From positions 13,742,417-13,806,416 of the forward strand of contig NC_134415.1 in assembly GCF_030867145.1 (NCBI RefSeq): DNA of 64,000 nt. Direction: 5' to 3'. Both the position numbers and the translations under genes were made by a program. Source of the stretch: Opisthocomus hoazin (lineage: Eukaryota; Chordata; Aves; Opisthocomiformes; Opisthocomidae). The notes under the pieces are model-generated. The model made no database searches. It was not told the DNA's origin and worked only from the letters and a program-made list of their open reading frames with translations. Below, in pieces: positions 1-11,990 of this stretch. The stretch's first letter is position 1, and every line of letters begins with the position of its first letter.

Positions 1-161
1 TGGAACTGTCGCTGTGACAGTGGTGGAGGTGTTGAGTTCACGGTAAGACGTGGTTATATTAATTTGTTCAGTTCTGATGGCTAAAGTGTATATTTGTAGA
101 TTAACCACTTTGTAAAGGCTGCAGTTATTTATCGGAGTCTTAATTCTCACCCTTTTTTCAG

Positions 162-227
162 TTTGATAACATGTCTAATAAGCTACTGGGTAATGATGAA
201 GAAACCCAGCCCAGTCTATTCATTTGG
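162..227 (+). CDS. SLC30A6: SLC30A6 coding exon (first in window)
   Basis: This 66-base exon follows a TTTTTTCAG acceptor and ends at GTGAGT. It encodes the helix piece TCLISYWV and the loop KKPSPVYSFG. The first base completes a codon from an exon before the window; the last two bases pair with the next exon to make Gly. Confidence 0.93.
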
Positions 228-3200
228 GTGAGTACTAATAAGAAGATACAGTGTTTGCTAATACGACGTTTGATACGTTGCTGAGTATGATTGCCTGTAT
301 CCCCTAACAGCCATAATGAATAATCTGGGTGGAAAAGAGCCTAAAAGTAAGGAGACCCGAGACTTGTGCTGTAAAGAACAGTTACACAACAGGGGAGGAG
401 AGGAGAGGGGAGGGGCAGGGAAAAGAATTAAGAAATGCTTAATTTTAAGCTGTTTGTTGTTAGTGGAGTGTTGGCTTAAAAGAAACTGAAAATAATGCCT
501 GTTCCATAAAACTTCCAGTTTCTTCCCATCTATCTGCTCTTGAAAGAACTGGAAATAGGAAGTCTGTCCTGCTGGTTCCTGCACAGACCAGAATGCAATT
601 GATGCATTGTTCCATGTTCAGTGTTGCTAAACTTAATTCTCAAATTTCAGGTTTGAAAGGTTTGAAGTTCTAGCCGTATTTGCATCTACAGTTCTGGCAC
701 AGCTTGGTGCTCTTTTTATACTGAAGGAAAGGTAGGGATACGTACATTTTCTTTGTTTTTTTGTTATGGATGAAGATATTCCAGATTGAGCAAAAGCATA
801 TGCATTCTACAAATGCTATCTGTAAAGAGATAGTGTAGAAGAAACTTGAGATTTTAAAAAATATTGCTAAACCTTACTGCTCACTTGTATTGATTACAGT
901 ACACATAGGCTTTAGATGAAATGACAGGAATTAATAAATGTCATTAAACAGCTTTCAAGAAAAAGACTCAATGTTCTTAAGAATCATATTTTCTGAAAAG
1001 TTAGGCATTTAATGCATTTCCCTATGTATCTTGACTTTTAAAAATCATTAATAAATAAAACTGTTTTGCCTTTTTTTTTTACTTCAGTTACTTCCTGAAG
1101 TAAAGCAACTTCGTAATGTAGTAAGGATCTGAATGTTTAAACTATCAACTTCATCAGTCTCTCAAAATTTGCTCGAGTATTAATTTGACATAGCATCTAT
1201 GCTTGGAAGCATTTGTATTTCAGGAGGTTAGCTTAAAAATTATTTCAGTCTTTAAAAATGAAGAGGCTTTTGTTAACTTCTGGTATTTAAAACTGGGGCA
1301 GTGTACCTTCCATTTCTCTATTCAAAGGCCCTGTTTTCTCTGTAAAGGGCTATTTTAATGACTGAGCAATTTTATAGGATAGGTTGACCTGTTGTACTGC
1401 CAGTGCACTGGGGTGAATTCTAATGATGATGCACTGCCAAAGCCTCCAACTCTTCAAATATCAGTTTTAGGAAATTCCCAAAACTTACCACAGGTTTTCC
1501 TGTTACAGCTGAAGCTCGTTTCTTATTTTACTGGTGGGTAAAAGAAGGTTTGTATCTCCACCACAGTATCCAACATTTACTTTATTTGGCCTTGCTTAGT
1601 GAGAAGCTGTAAGTCAGGGATTTCAGACTTAGTTTGTTGTGGTTACCAACACCATTAGCGGCAGTAGCAATATTTTTTTGCATGTTCATTTACAAGCATC
1701 TTTTTATTGTGTAGGCAGCATTCATGGCAGCTAGCACCTGTGTGACACAGCTTGGAAATAGCTGGAAAATCTAAATTACACCCTGCTTCATTTCAGTGTT
1801 AATTGTTTTCATCACTTATAAAACTTGCTGTGCTTATTTAAGCAATTAATTTTTTTTTCAGTATTGTGTCTGTCAGTTTTTGTTTATGAATGGCAGCTAA
1901 TTCTTCAGAACTGAAAAAATGTGCTTCAGGTATCAAGGTTTTATTGTATGAATATAACTCCAATTTTCAATTATTTTTGTAGTGCGGAGCGGTTTCTGGA
2001 ACAACCTGAGATACACACGTAAGAAATTATTTTGCAATGTAAAATGATTATTTTTTTTCAGTGTCCCTTTGTGTTTCTGATTCTTCATCTAGCATGTAGT
2101 ATGCAAGTACATTCAACACGGAATTGGTTTTGGTAGTTTGGCATTGGTTTCCAACTATGTGCAAGCTATATTGCAAACCGTTTTTTCAAGATGCAATTGA
2201 AATGTGATGCACATGCTCTCTTAAATAATGTTTTAATTATATATGGCTGGGTTTGCTAGTTTAGTCGCTCTCATTTCTTATGGACATCTCTTAGGGGGCC
2301 TGGTGTGTTGGGGGGGGAGGATGCTGTGATCTTTGGGGAACTGGAATTGTTGCAAAGGTGGTGAAGGTTATAAAGAACATGGGGAAAGGAAAAGAATGTG
2401 TTATGGGGCAAAAGACTGGGGCGTGGGGTGCACGGTGAAATTGTAGTTCTCCTAGGAAAGGGTAGGGGCGTAGGGCATAGTTCCATAGGAAACGAAGCTT
2501 TTTTAGCCCTGCTGCTGCGGGGACGATGTATTTATATCTCCAAAGGGCAAACATATACGTGTGTGTGTGTATGCAACCGGTTAAGAACTGTTGCTTAGCA
2601 TTATGTACAGCCTAATGTGGTAATGCTGACGTACGAAGTTCGATGGATTTTTAATCCATATAACCCTTAAAATTATAATTTTAATGCTGCCAGTTATTAA
2701 GCATTATACTAGCTTAGATTCCTTTTGGTTTCAGTCTCAGTGAAAGATACCAAGCAAAGTATTTTGGTATTGTTACTAGTAGTTACAGCTTGATTTCATG
2801 TTTTGTGATGATGTGAAATTAAGATACTTTTTTTTTTCTCTCCTCCTTAGAGGGCGACTGCTGGTTGGTACTTTTGTGGCTCTCTTTTTCAACTTATTTA
2901 CAATGCTTTCCATAAGGAATAAGCCTTTTGCTTATGTCTCTGAAGGTATGTGATAAATTAATCTCTAACAAGAGTTAGGAAAAGATTTTAATGTTCCTAT
3001 TTTTATCAAGGTATAACTTGTCTGGTAACTTTCTTAACTAGCGGATATAATAGTAATATGACTGTTAGCTCCATTAATACAATTTCATGCAGTTTAGAAT
3101 TGCCATCTGAATTTCAGCTCTAGTTTGCTCTCTGAGTAGCGTGTAGTCATTAATGCGATAAGCTGAGTATCATTTTAATGCTGAAGTACCTGTTATTTTC

Positions 3201-6200
3201 AGTCTTTTGGCTTCAACCAGTGAAGGTTGTCTGACAGGTATCAGAACTTTGAAGACAATTTATGGATATATTAATGGATTAAAAATAAATAATCGTAATA
3301 ATGCTTCTTAATAGCTCTTTTGCCTGGGACTTTTTCACTGTGAGGTAGGCTTGCAGTCATTCCTGCTAACTGTTGGCAAACTGTTGAGCATTGTGAAACT
3401 AGTAAATTGTGAGGAGCCATCTTTTTCTCGTGGTTTTCCATGTGATTTGCCGTAAATAATGCTTCATTTTAGTGAATATAGTTTCGCTTAAATTGTTGAT
3501 AGTTATATATTATATAGAAGGCAATTATAATGGTTATAATCTGCAAATGTATTTAATCAGTTCAGATTATTATGAGACACAGGCATTTTACTTACTGCGT
3601 GGAAAAGTCAGACTTTTTTTTTTTTCAAGTGACAGTCAATGTGTTGAGATGCATTTATTCATTCACAGTGTATTGGGTTCTTCCCTTTGAATTTTAAGTG
3701 TACTTTAAAATGGATTCCTTTACTCGTAGTAATTTTATTTCCTTCTTTCTTTTGCAGCTGCCAGCACAAGTTGGCTTCAGGAGCATGTTGCAGATCTTAG
3801 TAGGAGGTAAAGCTTTATAATGTTTTTCAAAACTGTTAGCTTCTGGAAGGCAGTCTTGCGTTTTTTGTGTATAGTAACGATTTGGACAGATATTGAGGCA
3901 TAAACTGCTGTGTGTTAGAGCTTTTACAATAGCTTTACCTACTGTAGATCTAGTGTATGACCTCTAGAGCAAACATCGTCTCTCGTATTTCCCAGATATA
4001 TCAATCTAGTAGAAATACATCTTTCTGCATGATGTTCCTTTTGAATGTGTTTGGTACATTGTATGTAATTCTCCTTGGATGAGGGGAGGTAAACTAGCTT
4101 TGTCCTGTACAGACCTGAACTACATTTCTCAACAGTCATTACCTCAGTGATATATTTTGTAGTAAATTGTGTTTATTTACTACGTGGGGTGGGCAAATGG
4201 ATGGTTGCAATTTAAATGTGATGTATGAGATGGGTTACTCACTGAGGCGTAGCTATGGAAACTCCTCACCTGTCTAGCAGGAAACTGGAAAGTCTGTGTC
4301 TTCCAGAGGCTGAAGCAGTGTTGCTCATTGATGCCGTCTGTTAACTCTGTCGCTTGTATTGGATATCTGAATGCGAGATAGCACTGTTTGCAAACAATCT
4401 TGTCAGATGTTAGAAACATTTATTTTGAGCCATAGTGTTCTTCCAAGTACCTGTGTTGCCAGTATCAACATAAGAATGTTAAAGCATATTGTGTAACACG
4501 TGAAGTGTGCTGCAAAGGCCATCTGTTTCTGCGTGATTTTTGCATGCAGTTGAGGAAAGCGGAGGCCGCTGGTTTGTTAAACAGAAGAGTTGATTTTATA
4601 TAGGTATAAGGTATTATATCATCAGATCCAAATTCTGCAAAACACCTTTGGAAGACTGACAGTAGGGCTGCCCAAATAGTTTCAGTTCAAAAAAAACCCA
4701 AAAAAAACAGTTTCAGTTTAAAAAGAAAATCTCGGGTAGCAATCACAGACACTGGCTGAGTTTTTCTTTAATGATGTGGTAACAGAGTGTTACGGGGAAG
4801 GACACAGATGGATGACTTCAAGGGCTCCCAGATCAAGAGTCTAGAATTACTGGCTTTTGTGATAACCTGTGGACAATTATGCCAACAATTTTTTAAAAAT
4901 TACTAAATTTGGTTAGTACATATACAGCTATTTCAAATGTGTTCCATGAAGCAGTACTTCAAAACATCTGCACCTTTGTATAATTATATTGATTAAAATT
5001 CTAATTTATGTCTAAACATAGGTTGGTTCCCAACAGAGCAACAACATGTTGCCTTTTCTTTTAGATTTTCCAGTACGTGATGTGCACTTACATTCACTGG
5101 GAAGTATGGAAACCCTTTTCTCTCTCCATACTCCCACTGGTATGAGATAACTATAAATAAATAACTTCTCCCAATGTTCTCATGGTTTGTTTAGTCTCCT
5201 CAGCTAGTTGGTCTCCTCTGTCTTCTCAGGCTCCATGAATTAGTTAGCTTTGGCTTTAGAATGCTTTTGCACACCAAGGTGGCAGATGGATTGAAGACGA
5301 GCAATACGCAAACCCTCGAAGACTTACATAGATGTAATAGCAAGATCTGAACCTGTAAAGTACTCGTGTTGTGTGCAGCTGACACAGATAGCTATGTTAT
5401 CAGAAATTAGGAAGTAGCACAAGATACGTGTTTAGCATGTAGAAACATGGTATAAAGATTAGTGTAGTTTAACATTTTGTAGATGGGAAGATAGACTTAA
5501 AGCAGATTTAAGATGCAAGAGGTAAGTATTAGTTTCAGATATGAGAAAGAATGTGATGTGGATCTAAACTTCATTAATTTTTGCTGGCATCAGACTATTA
5601 CAAAACTTTGGGCAGGATTAGAAGGGCCTTTGCAGTCCTCAGAGACATCATTTGCTGTGACTGCAAGGTGCATTTGAAGTCAAAGGCTGAAATAGTGGGT
5701 GTAACTCTTCTGGGTTTTGAAGTAATGACAGACAGCTAGCTGACAGCTGCTTTTTCTGTTTTGTTACAGTATTTGTGGAATCATCCCAGGATTGAGTAGC
5801 ATCTTTCTGCCAAGAATGAACCCTTTTGTCTTGATTGATATTGCTGGAGCTCTAGCTCTTTGCATTACATATATGCTCATTGAAATCAAGTAGGTACCGT
5901 TGTTGTTTAAAAAAAGACTGGGTACAAAAAGAGTTACTATGGGAAATTGCATTTTTTTTTTGTATGAAGGGAATGATCTCATCAAAAGCCGTATTTTGTG
6001 TGAATGGGATTGCAACTCCATGAATGTATTTGTCTTTTTTTGAGTCGTATAGTTCAGATGAGATTAGCATGTGTGATATTCTGTAAGGGTATATAATTTA
6101 AAAGAATGAAAAAGAATCAAAAGAAAATTCTTCTGCCTTTCAAAAACGTAAATACCTGTTTTTCTTTTAAATTGCTCTTTCTCTCTAGCAATTATTTCGC

Positions 6201-9200
6201 TGTAGACACAGCCTCTGCTATAGCAATTGCTTTGATGACATTTGGTACCATGTATCCCATGAGTGTCTACAGTGGAAAAGTACTGCTCCAGGTAAGGCAG
6301 TGTCACAAAGCGAGGGGTTTGGTGGTTTCAGTTCTGTTACATGTCCTTATTTTTTTTAAACATAAAGGCTGTTTTAAGCCTTTGAATAGGATGTGTTCCC
6401 AGGGGAATTTGTGATGTGCTAGAAGAATTTTAAAGGCAGTAGAGATACGCATCATGAAGTTGTACAAATTTATTGCTTAATGCCATTGGTCTCTTGTGTA
6501 GGTAGACCAGACTTAAAGACTCTCTTAAACAGGGCCGGTTAATCTTTATTATAACTTTTTTCTTCTTTTCTTCCCCCTTCTTTTCTTAGACAACCCCACC
6601 TCATGTGATTGGCCAGTTAGATAAACTTCTTAGAGAGGTAAGTCAGCATATAGTACGTAACACAGTGTGCGCAGCTAACATTAAATAAGCATTCAGGAAT
6701 ATGAAGAGGTTTTGTGAGTAGTCCAAGAAGATAGCTAAAGAATTATTTTTTCATGTTATTTTTTAGCTGCATGTAGAAAATGTGCATCTTACTATCTAAG
6801 ATGAATAGTGTCAGTCAGGTATCCAGAACAAATCTGTTACAGTAGTGCAGGCTGTGGTTTTTGTGATCTAATCTGGAGGTACTGTTGAAGTGGTTTACAA
6901 ATGTGAGTGGGGGGAGGAAAAGGGGTACGAGCAGCTGTTGACTTACAGCATGTCAAGTTGAGAAAATACTGCAATTTGACAGCAAGAGTTACTTGAAATG
7001 TAAATCCACATTTTGGATGGATTTGGGTGGCTAAGGGCAGCAAAAGTACAGTAGATAAGCATTAGTGGTATCATTAACAGACATTGCCCCTTCTGTGTAT
7101 CAAAGCTTTTATTTCACTACTGAAAATGCTGCATTATTCAGGTACATGTAAAAGTACATTTCTAAAAGGATTTGAAGCATTTTTTCTAATTTACTTTTTT
7201 ATTTCTGGATGTTTGTGTAAAATTAGGTTTCGACTTTGGATGGTGTCTTGGAAGTTCGAAATGAGCATTTCTGGACATTAGGTTTTGGCACTTTGGTAAG
7301 TTATGTCTCTGTTGTCTTTTTAGCTTTTAAAAAAGAGTTGTCGGTTACTACTTTATTTTTTTTATTTAAATAAAGATATTTCTTCTGGAATCTTAAACAT
7401 AAAAAAAATTATGGAGTCAGAACTCAGTCCTTGTTATTTATTGCAAAACTTCTCTTCCCCCATCCTTTATATTTTTTTAAAGCTTTGTTATTGGTTAATA
7501 TTATTTATGTACATTGCAGCTCTGGATTAAAGCATGCATTCTGCAACTATAGAATTTCTTTTGTATTTTGGCAGTGAAGAAAACCCCAAACAACAGTAAA
7601 GACCTTTTTTTAAATTGTCTATTAGTGTAAATTGGCTCAGAGGGCAGCAAAAGAAAACTGTAAGCCTTCAGGTACAAAAGATCTACAGTAGCATTGTACA
7701 TTTGCAGCATTTCTGGGGGAGGCAGCGTTAAAATACAGCTACAGTTGTGTCCTGATGTTCTGTAAGCCAAAAGATATTAAGGGGTTTTGTGATTCAGAAT
7801 GATCACACAGAACTCAGTCCTAAGTTGATGCAGGTATGTTGGGACAGCCAGAAAATTAAGACTCTTACCATTTTTCTCTACTTCGGAATTCTTCCAGTAC
7901 ACTACCATTCTTGAAAAAGGCAGCAGCTCTTACTTGCTTATGTGAAAATAGCTGTCAGTTCAGTATTCTGCCACACAAAATAGTGGACCCCAGCATTGTT
8001 AGATTGATCACAGATACTTACAAAACCTTTGTATCGTGTTTACCCACTGGCACCTTCTAGACTGTAGTAGAAACTTCCTGAGACCTGGATATGTTTTCAG
8101 CTGCACTATCTGATGTAAAAATGGTTTATATAGCACAAGCTGTGAACCGTGCTCTTCATTAAATACTAACTGAAAAAGTGTGTGAGGGGTTCTGGTTTGT
8201 GTCCTGTTCTCTCCTGCAGCAGTAGTTGAAGGTAAACGAGACCGTGTTAACTGAGAGGAAGGCAGGGGCAGCCCGCGGTTATGTGTGTGTCCAGGAGAAG
8301 CTCCCAGTTCCACAAGAGCGTTGTCTCCCTTCTTGCTAACGGCCCCAGTCTGAGCCTGCCTGCCATGCGTGTTGTCCTCTGGCCTGCCCCAACAGCACAG
8401 GGATGACGCTTTTTCCTCAATTTGGCATGTGGAGCTGGTCTGCACTTTGTTCTTCTTTTGGGCCACTTTTTTACCTGGCTTTTGCCTTTCCCTTCCTGCC
8501 ATCACATGTTGCATTTTACAGTTTGGTTTTAAAACTCACTTTTCCTGAATGATGAAGAGATCAGCGCATTAGGAAAGATCAAAATGTATCCTAATTATGG
8601 AATTATTCAAGAAGTTTCTCAATTTAGTCAGTAGACTCCACAGCAAACAGTCTTTGCATAATTCTCTGCAGGATAACTTGCCTCTTCTTGAATGCATGTG
8701 GACAATCGTTATTCAAGTAACAGTTAACGGCCAACTTATTTTTATCACTTTCTAGGCTGGATCAGTACACGTCCGAATTCGGAGGGATGCAAATGAACAG
8801 ATGGTACTTGCCCATGTCACTAACAGATTGTACACATTGGTCTCTACCTTGACTGTTCAGATTTTCAAAGATGACTGGATCAGACCTACCTTATCATCTG
8901 TGCCTATTGCAAACAACATTCTGAACCTTTCGGATCATCATATTATTCCAATGCCATCTTTGAAAGCTGCTGATAGTTTGAACCCTGTTACATCCACTCC
9001 AGCTAAGCCCAGCAGCCCACCGCCAGAATTTTCTTTCAATACACCAGGCAAAAACGTGAATCCAGTCATCCTTTTGAACACTCAGACGAGGCCCTACGGA
9101 TTGGGATTTAATCACGGATCCGTACCCTACAGCAGTGTGCTCAGTCAAGGATCGGGAGTACCGGGAACGGGAGCAACTCAAGGATTCAGAACTGGTTTTA

Positions 9201-9253
9201 CAAATGTCCCAAGCAGATACGGAACAAATGCTTGTGGGCAACCCCGACCATAA
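162..9253 (+). CDS. SLC30A6: SLC30A6 (zinc transporter ZnT6), 3' ten coding exons, 5' end outside window
   Basis: ZnT6 is a cation-diffusion-facilitator protein of the Golgi and early secretory pathway. From family knowledge it pairs with ZnT5 to load zinc onto secreted enzymes such as alkaline phosphatase, and is itself thought to lack full transport residues. Exons seen: 162-227, 651-731, 1983-2018, 2851-2945, 3758-3806, 5770-5889, 6189-6291, 6590-6637, 7227-7295, 8756-9253. All introns are GT-AG and all phases join, giving 387 residues to a TAA stop; the human protein has 461, so about 70 N-terminal residues (first membrane segments) lie upstream. The joined protein shows membrane helices (exons 162 to 6189), the conserved VLIDIAGALAL helix, the cytosolic domain around HVRIRRDANEQM, and a long Ser/Pro-rich tail ending GQPRP, all closely matching mammalian ZnT6. 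It is tail to tail with QPCT. Identity is near certain; exact 3'UTR extent is not known. Confidence 0.96.
651..731 (+). CDS. SLC30A6: SLC30A6 coding exon
   Basis: An 81-base exon between AAATTTCAG and GTAGGG. It encodes FERFEVLAVFASTVLAQLGA and the start of the next loop; mammals have FERLEVLAV here. This is a transmembrane segment of the CDF fold. Confidence 0.95.
1983..2018 (+). CDS. SLC30A6: SLC30A6 coding micro-exon
   Basis: A 36-base exon between TTTTTGTAG and GTAAGA, encoding AERFLEQPEIH with split codons at both ends. It is too short to stand out alone; the phase match to both neighbours and the match to the mammalian ZnT6 loop identify it. Confidence 0.93.
2851..2945 (+). CDS. SLC30A6: SLC30A6 coding exon
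   Basis: A 95-base exon between TCCTCCTTAG and GTATGT encoding GRLLVGTFVALFFNLFTMLS and the loop RNKPFAYVSE. It holds one membrane helix. Confidence 0.95.
3758..3806 (+). CDS. SLC30A6: SLC30A6 coding exon
   Basis: A 49-base exon after TCTTTTGCAG and before GTAAAG, encoding AASTSWLQEHVADLSRS with both end codons split. It is the loop before the fifth helix. Confidence 0.94.
5770..5889 (+). CDS. SLC30A6: SLC30A6 coding exon
   Basis: A 120-base exon after TTGTTACAG and before GTAGGT. It encodes GIIPGLSSIFLPRMNPF followed by the helix VLIDIAGALALCITYMLIEI. The Asp of the helix is kept, but the His expected at a full HxxxD zinc site of this helix is not seen, as known for ZnT6. Confidence 0.95.
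6189..6291 (+). CDS. SLC30A6: SLC30A6 coding exon
   Basis: A 103-base exon after CTCTCTAG and before GTAAGG, encoding NYFAVDTASAIAIALMTFGT and MYPMSVYSGKVLLQ. It contains the last membrane helix. Confidence 0.95.
6590..6637 (+). CDS. SLC30A6: SLC30A6 coding exon
   Basis: A 48-base phase-0 exon after TTTTCTTAG and before GTAAGT, encoding TTPPHVIGQLDKLLRE, the start of the cytosolic C-terminal domain. Confidence 0.95.
7227..7295 (+). CDS. SLC30A6: SLC30A6 coding exon
   Basis: A 69-base phase-0 exon after AAAATTAG and before GTAAGT, encoding VSTLDGVLEVRNEHFWTLGF plus GTL. This is the conserved cytosolic alpha-beta domain. Confidence 0.95.
8756..9253 (+). CDS. SLC30A6: SLC30A6 last coding exon with stop
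   Basis: A 498-base exon (165 residues and TAA) after TTTCTAG. It starts AGSVHVRIRRDANEQM, finishes the cytosolic domain, then gives a tail with STPAKPSSPPPEFSFNTPGK and ends NACGQPRP. Within the tail the stretch NPVILLNTQTRPYG is identical in mammals. Confidence 0.97.
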   Translation, partial: AGSVHVRIRRDANEQMVLAHVTNRLYTLVSTLTVQIFKDDWIRPTLSSVPIANNILNLSDHHIIPMPSLKAADSLNPVTSTPAKPSSPPPEFSFNTPGKNVNPVILLNTQTRPYGLGFNHGSVPYSSVLSQGSGVPGTGATQGFRTGFTNVPSRYGTNACGQPRP

Positions 9254-9945
9254 TAAACACCGTTATTTATTGTACTTAAGGGTATTGACTTAATTCTTTT
9301 ATTACCCAATTTTTATGAACATTTGGAATGTCAGATCATTCTGAATGCCTGGGAACAAGTGCATTGTTCATACTCATGAAATGGTTAAACTGCAGGATTT
9401 TTCTTTGCATCAGCAGTAGCCTGTCTGTAATGCCACAAATATTTTCCAGACTTACGATACTTCACAGGTAGTTTTTATAGTGTCTATTTCTATTCAGCTT
9501 TTTATTCACTTTTCTTTATTTCCCAAGAATGTATTGAGATATAGCACAACTCTGTGAGAGTAAAATTGTGACCAGGTAGTATTTTGTTTCTAATGAGAAG
9601 TGTTTACTGAACGGTGAATAGCCGAGAGAATAGGAAATTGCAGAAATACAAGTCCCTGTTTTTAGAGATGTTTCATTTGCGGTATTAAGCCATCTTTTGG
9701 CAAAGTCACAATTAGTTTTTGGTTGCAAAAATCCATCAGTATTCATACTGTGGCCATTGTAAAGACAATCTGGCATTTCAGATTCTAATTAATTTTGTGA
9801 GACAATGTTTTTACATTTTTATTGATACTTTTATAGAAATTCAAATGGTTCAGCAACCATTTCCCAGTTGTAAGTATTCCGTATTCATCTCTGATATTTC
9901 TTCCTTTTCGGTTTAACTGCAAAATTGTTTAGCAATATAAGGGGA

Positions 9946-9951
9946 AATAAA
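9946..9951 (+). terminator. SLC30A6: Candidate poly(A) signal for SLC30A6
   Basis: A canonical AATAAA about 700 bases after the stop, followed by T-rich sequence. It is the first canonical hexamer at normal 3'UTR distance. A further one lies at 11684-11689, so alternative ends are likely. Confidence 0.4.
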
Positions 9952-11683
9952 ATATTTCAAACTTAAGATTTTACAAGCACCTCTTTTTTACGATTAGCCC
10001 TATTTAAGATACAGAGCAGATGTGTCTGAAGCCAGTATTTAATTTTTGACTATGAAAAGTATTCTCTGACTTGATTGTGACTTTGTATTTTTTCTCTTTG
10101 TATTTTTTCTGTAGTTTCAGGGGAAAAAATATCTATTTATATTCCTGGTTTATGTCCAGAGCACAGGTCAGTGATCACTGACAGTTCTTAAAGTTGTTGC
10201 TAGAGTGCTTAACCTTTGGGGCACACTTGGAACAAGACTGCCTATCTTGTCTCTGCTTTTGCATTATTGTTCTACTGTACATCTTGAAGGCCGTTATTTC
10301 TTCAGGGCCTTTCTCAGAGAGCTCTTATCTCTGACTGCTGTCTTTTTCTTCACTGCTCTGGTAAGAGGGAAAGGCCTTTTAGAAATACTTCAATTTTTTT
10401 CTGTTCTCCTGTGCAATATGTACCTTATGATTCCCTAGCCAATACCTCCTCTGCACTTTTCTTCTGCATCTCTTGGCTGTTGAGGAATGGGTTGCCCGTT
10501 CCTGTTGTTTCATTTGCAACTCAGGGTGCTATATTGGCTTCCACCGTGTTGATTTGTATACTAAGTCAGTCCCTCCATTTGTCCGAGCTGGTTATATGGA
10601 GCTGTAGTATCTCAGGGACTCCAAAGATACAAGTGTTACCTGAAGATAATGGGTTCAACAGAGCAATCTTTCTCTTGTAGAACTGAGTTGAGAAAAAACA
10701 GCTTGCATTTGAATTTTCAAGATCTGTGGCCTCTTCACACTGGCTGAGGATTTCTTTTTCTGCATAGGATGTTGCTTTACTCGTTTTCTTTTTTTTTTTT
10801 TTTTTTTCTCTCCCACTACCTGTGTTTCTCGCTCTGACGCATGGAGGAGGGCATTGCTCTTGCAAGCAAAGCAAGGTGATGTTCTGCATGATGGCATCTT
10901 GCCAGGATGCTTTAGGCCAAGGGTAGTGTCCAGACTGCCACTGGTACACAGTCCGTGAAAGCTGCAAGTAGGGAATCTGGTTCTGTACTTCACTGGCAGC
11001 AAGAGTAACGGTTTCGTTGCTGTGATAGAAAATGTAATGATCTGGAAAACTTGCATTTAAAGATTACAAGGAACTTCTAACGATTGGCTGTTCTGATGAG
11101 GTCAGCGTTAGCTCAGTAATCACCTTTGTTTCATTACTCTGTAGTCTATTACACGTGCCATCGCTGCATGGGAATTCACTGAAGTACAGAAGACTTGAAC
11201 AGATTCTCTGTACCTCTTGGGTGCTGGACTGGACTGCACTCTCTACAGCACCTGCGACACCTTAGAGCCAGCAGAATGTTTACAATGTACTACTCTCGTG
11301 TGGCCTGTTTGAGGATTGTTCCTTACTCCAGTTCCATAACAGAACACTTGCCCTCTTTCTGACATTTTAAATACATTGTATTATACTGACTGCATGCCTG
11401 CTTGTTTTTAGCAGAAAATTAAAGCTCCATTTTTTTAAAAAATGAAGCTGATCTTTGATTTAAAGTGAGAAGGGAGAATGAGAATCCCAGAGTTCTGAGT
11501 GCAATATAATCACTTTAACAGAATTATTTTTGGGAGTGATTGTTTACAATATATATCATATGTGCAGATGATAAAGATTCTTCTAGAGATCAGAACAGCT
11601 TTTTAGCTGCTTTATTGTTATGAATATATTAAGAATATTTGTTAAATCAGCACAGAGTAAAATGTCTCCTTTTATACAAGGAA

Positions 11684-11689
11684 AATAAA
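11684..11689 (+). terminator. SLC30A6: Candidate distal poly(A) signal for SLC30A6
   Basis: A second canonical AATAAA about 2.4 kb past the stop, followed within about 20 bases by GTGTCAT and later T-rich sequence. Usage is unknown. Confidence 0.3.
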
Positions 11690-11990
11690 ATCAGTGTCAT
11701 CCTTAAATGACAAGGAAAAAGTGGTAATTTGTGTGCAAGATTTTATAGTTATCTTTTTATATATATTGATTAAGTGATGCTTTCGGGTAATATTTCGATC
11801 TCAATGAACAGATGTGTGAAACTTCAGAACTGTTTTGCTGGGTCTGCTGCCAATGTAGACTGTGTCCTCGTAATAATCCTACAGAAAACATTTTTACTGC
11901 ATTTTGTCTTTCCTAATTGTATTTTGCTGTTAGGTGGTCACAATCTAAATGTTTACTTGAAATGTGGTGAGTAAGAATTGCTAATTTATA

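Larger units (their letters stand above)
228..8755 (+). other. SLC30A6 introns (non-coding stretches between exons)
   Basis: Intron blocks longer than 300 bases are 228-650, 732-1982, 2019-2850, 2946-3757, 3807-5769, 5890-6188, 6292-6589, 6638-7226 and 7296-8755. Bases 1-161 are also intron. They are AT-rich with short homopolymer runs (for example 4690-4710 A-rich, 2556-2568 GT repeat). I see no other genes or clear mobile elements in them. Confidence 0.8.
9254..11990 (+). other. SLC30A6: SLC30A6 3'UTR and downstream sequence
   Basis: This stretch follows the SLC30A6 stop. It is AT-rich, has no convincing coding region, and holds several poly(A) hexamers at 9252, 9946 and 11684. The true end of the transcript cannot be set from sequence alone. 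A T-run of about 21 bases sits near 10787-10807. Confidence 0.55.

Noticed and set aside
1-42. Sequence ending ACG/GTAAGA that looks like an exon with a donor
   Set aside because: None of its frames matches the ZnT6 residues expected before the exon at 162, so it is taken as intron.
8008-8514. 168-codon open frame on the - strand in an SLC30A6 intron
   Set aside because: Product is not recognised, has no domain, and no splice or promoter signals support it. Likely chance.
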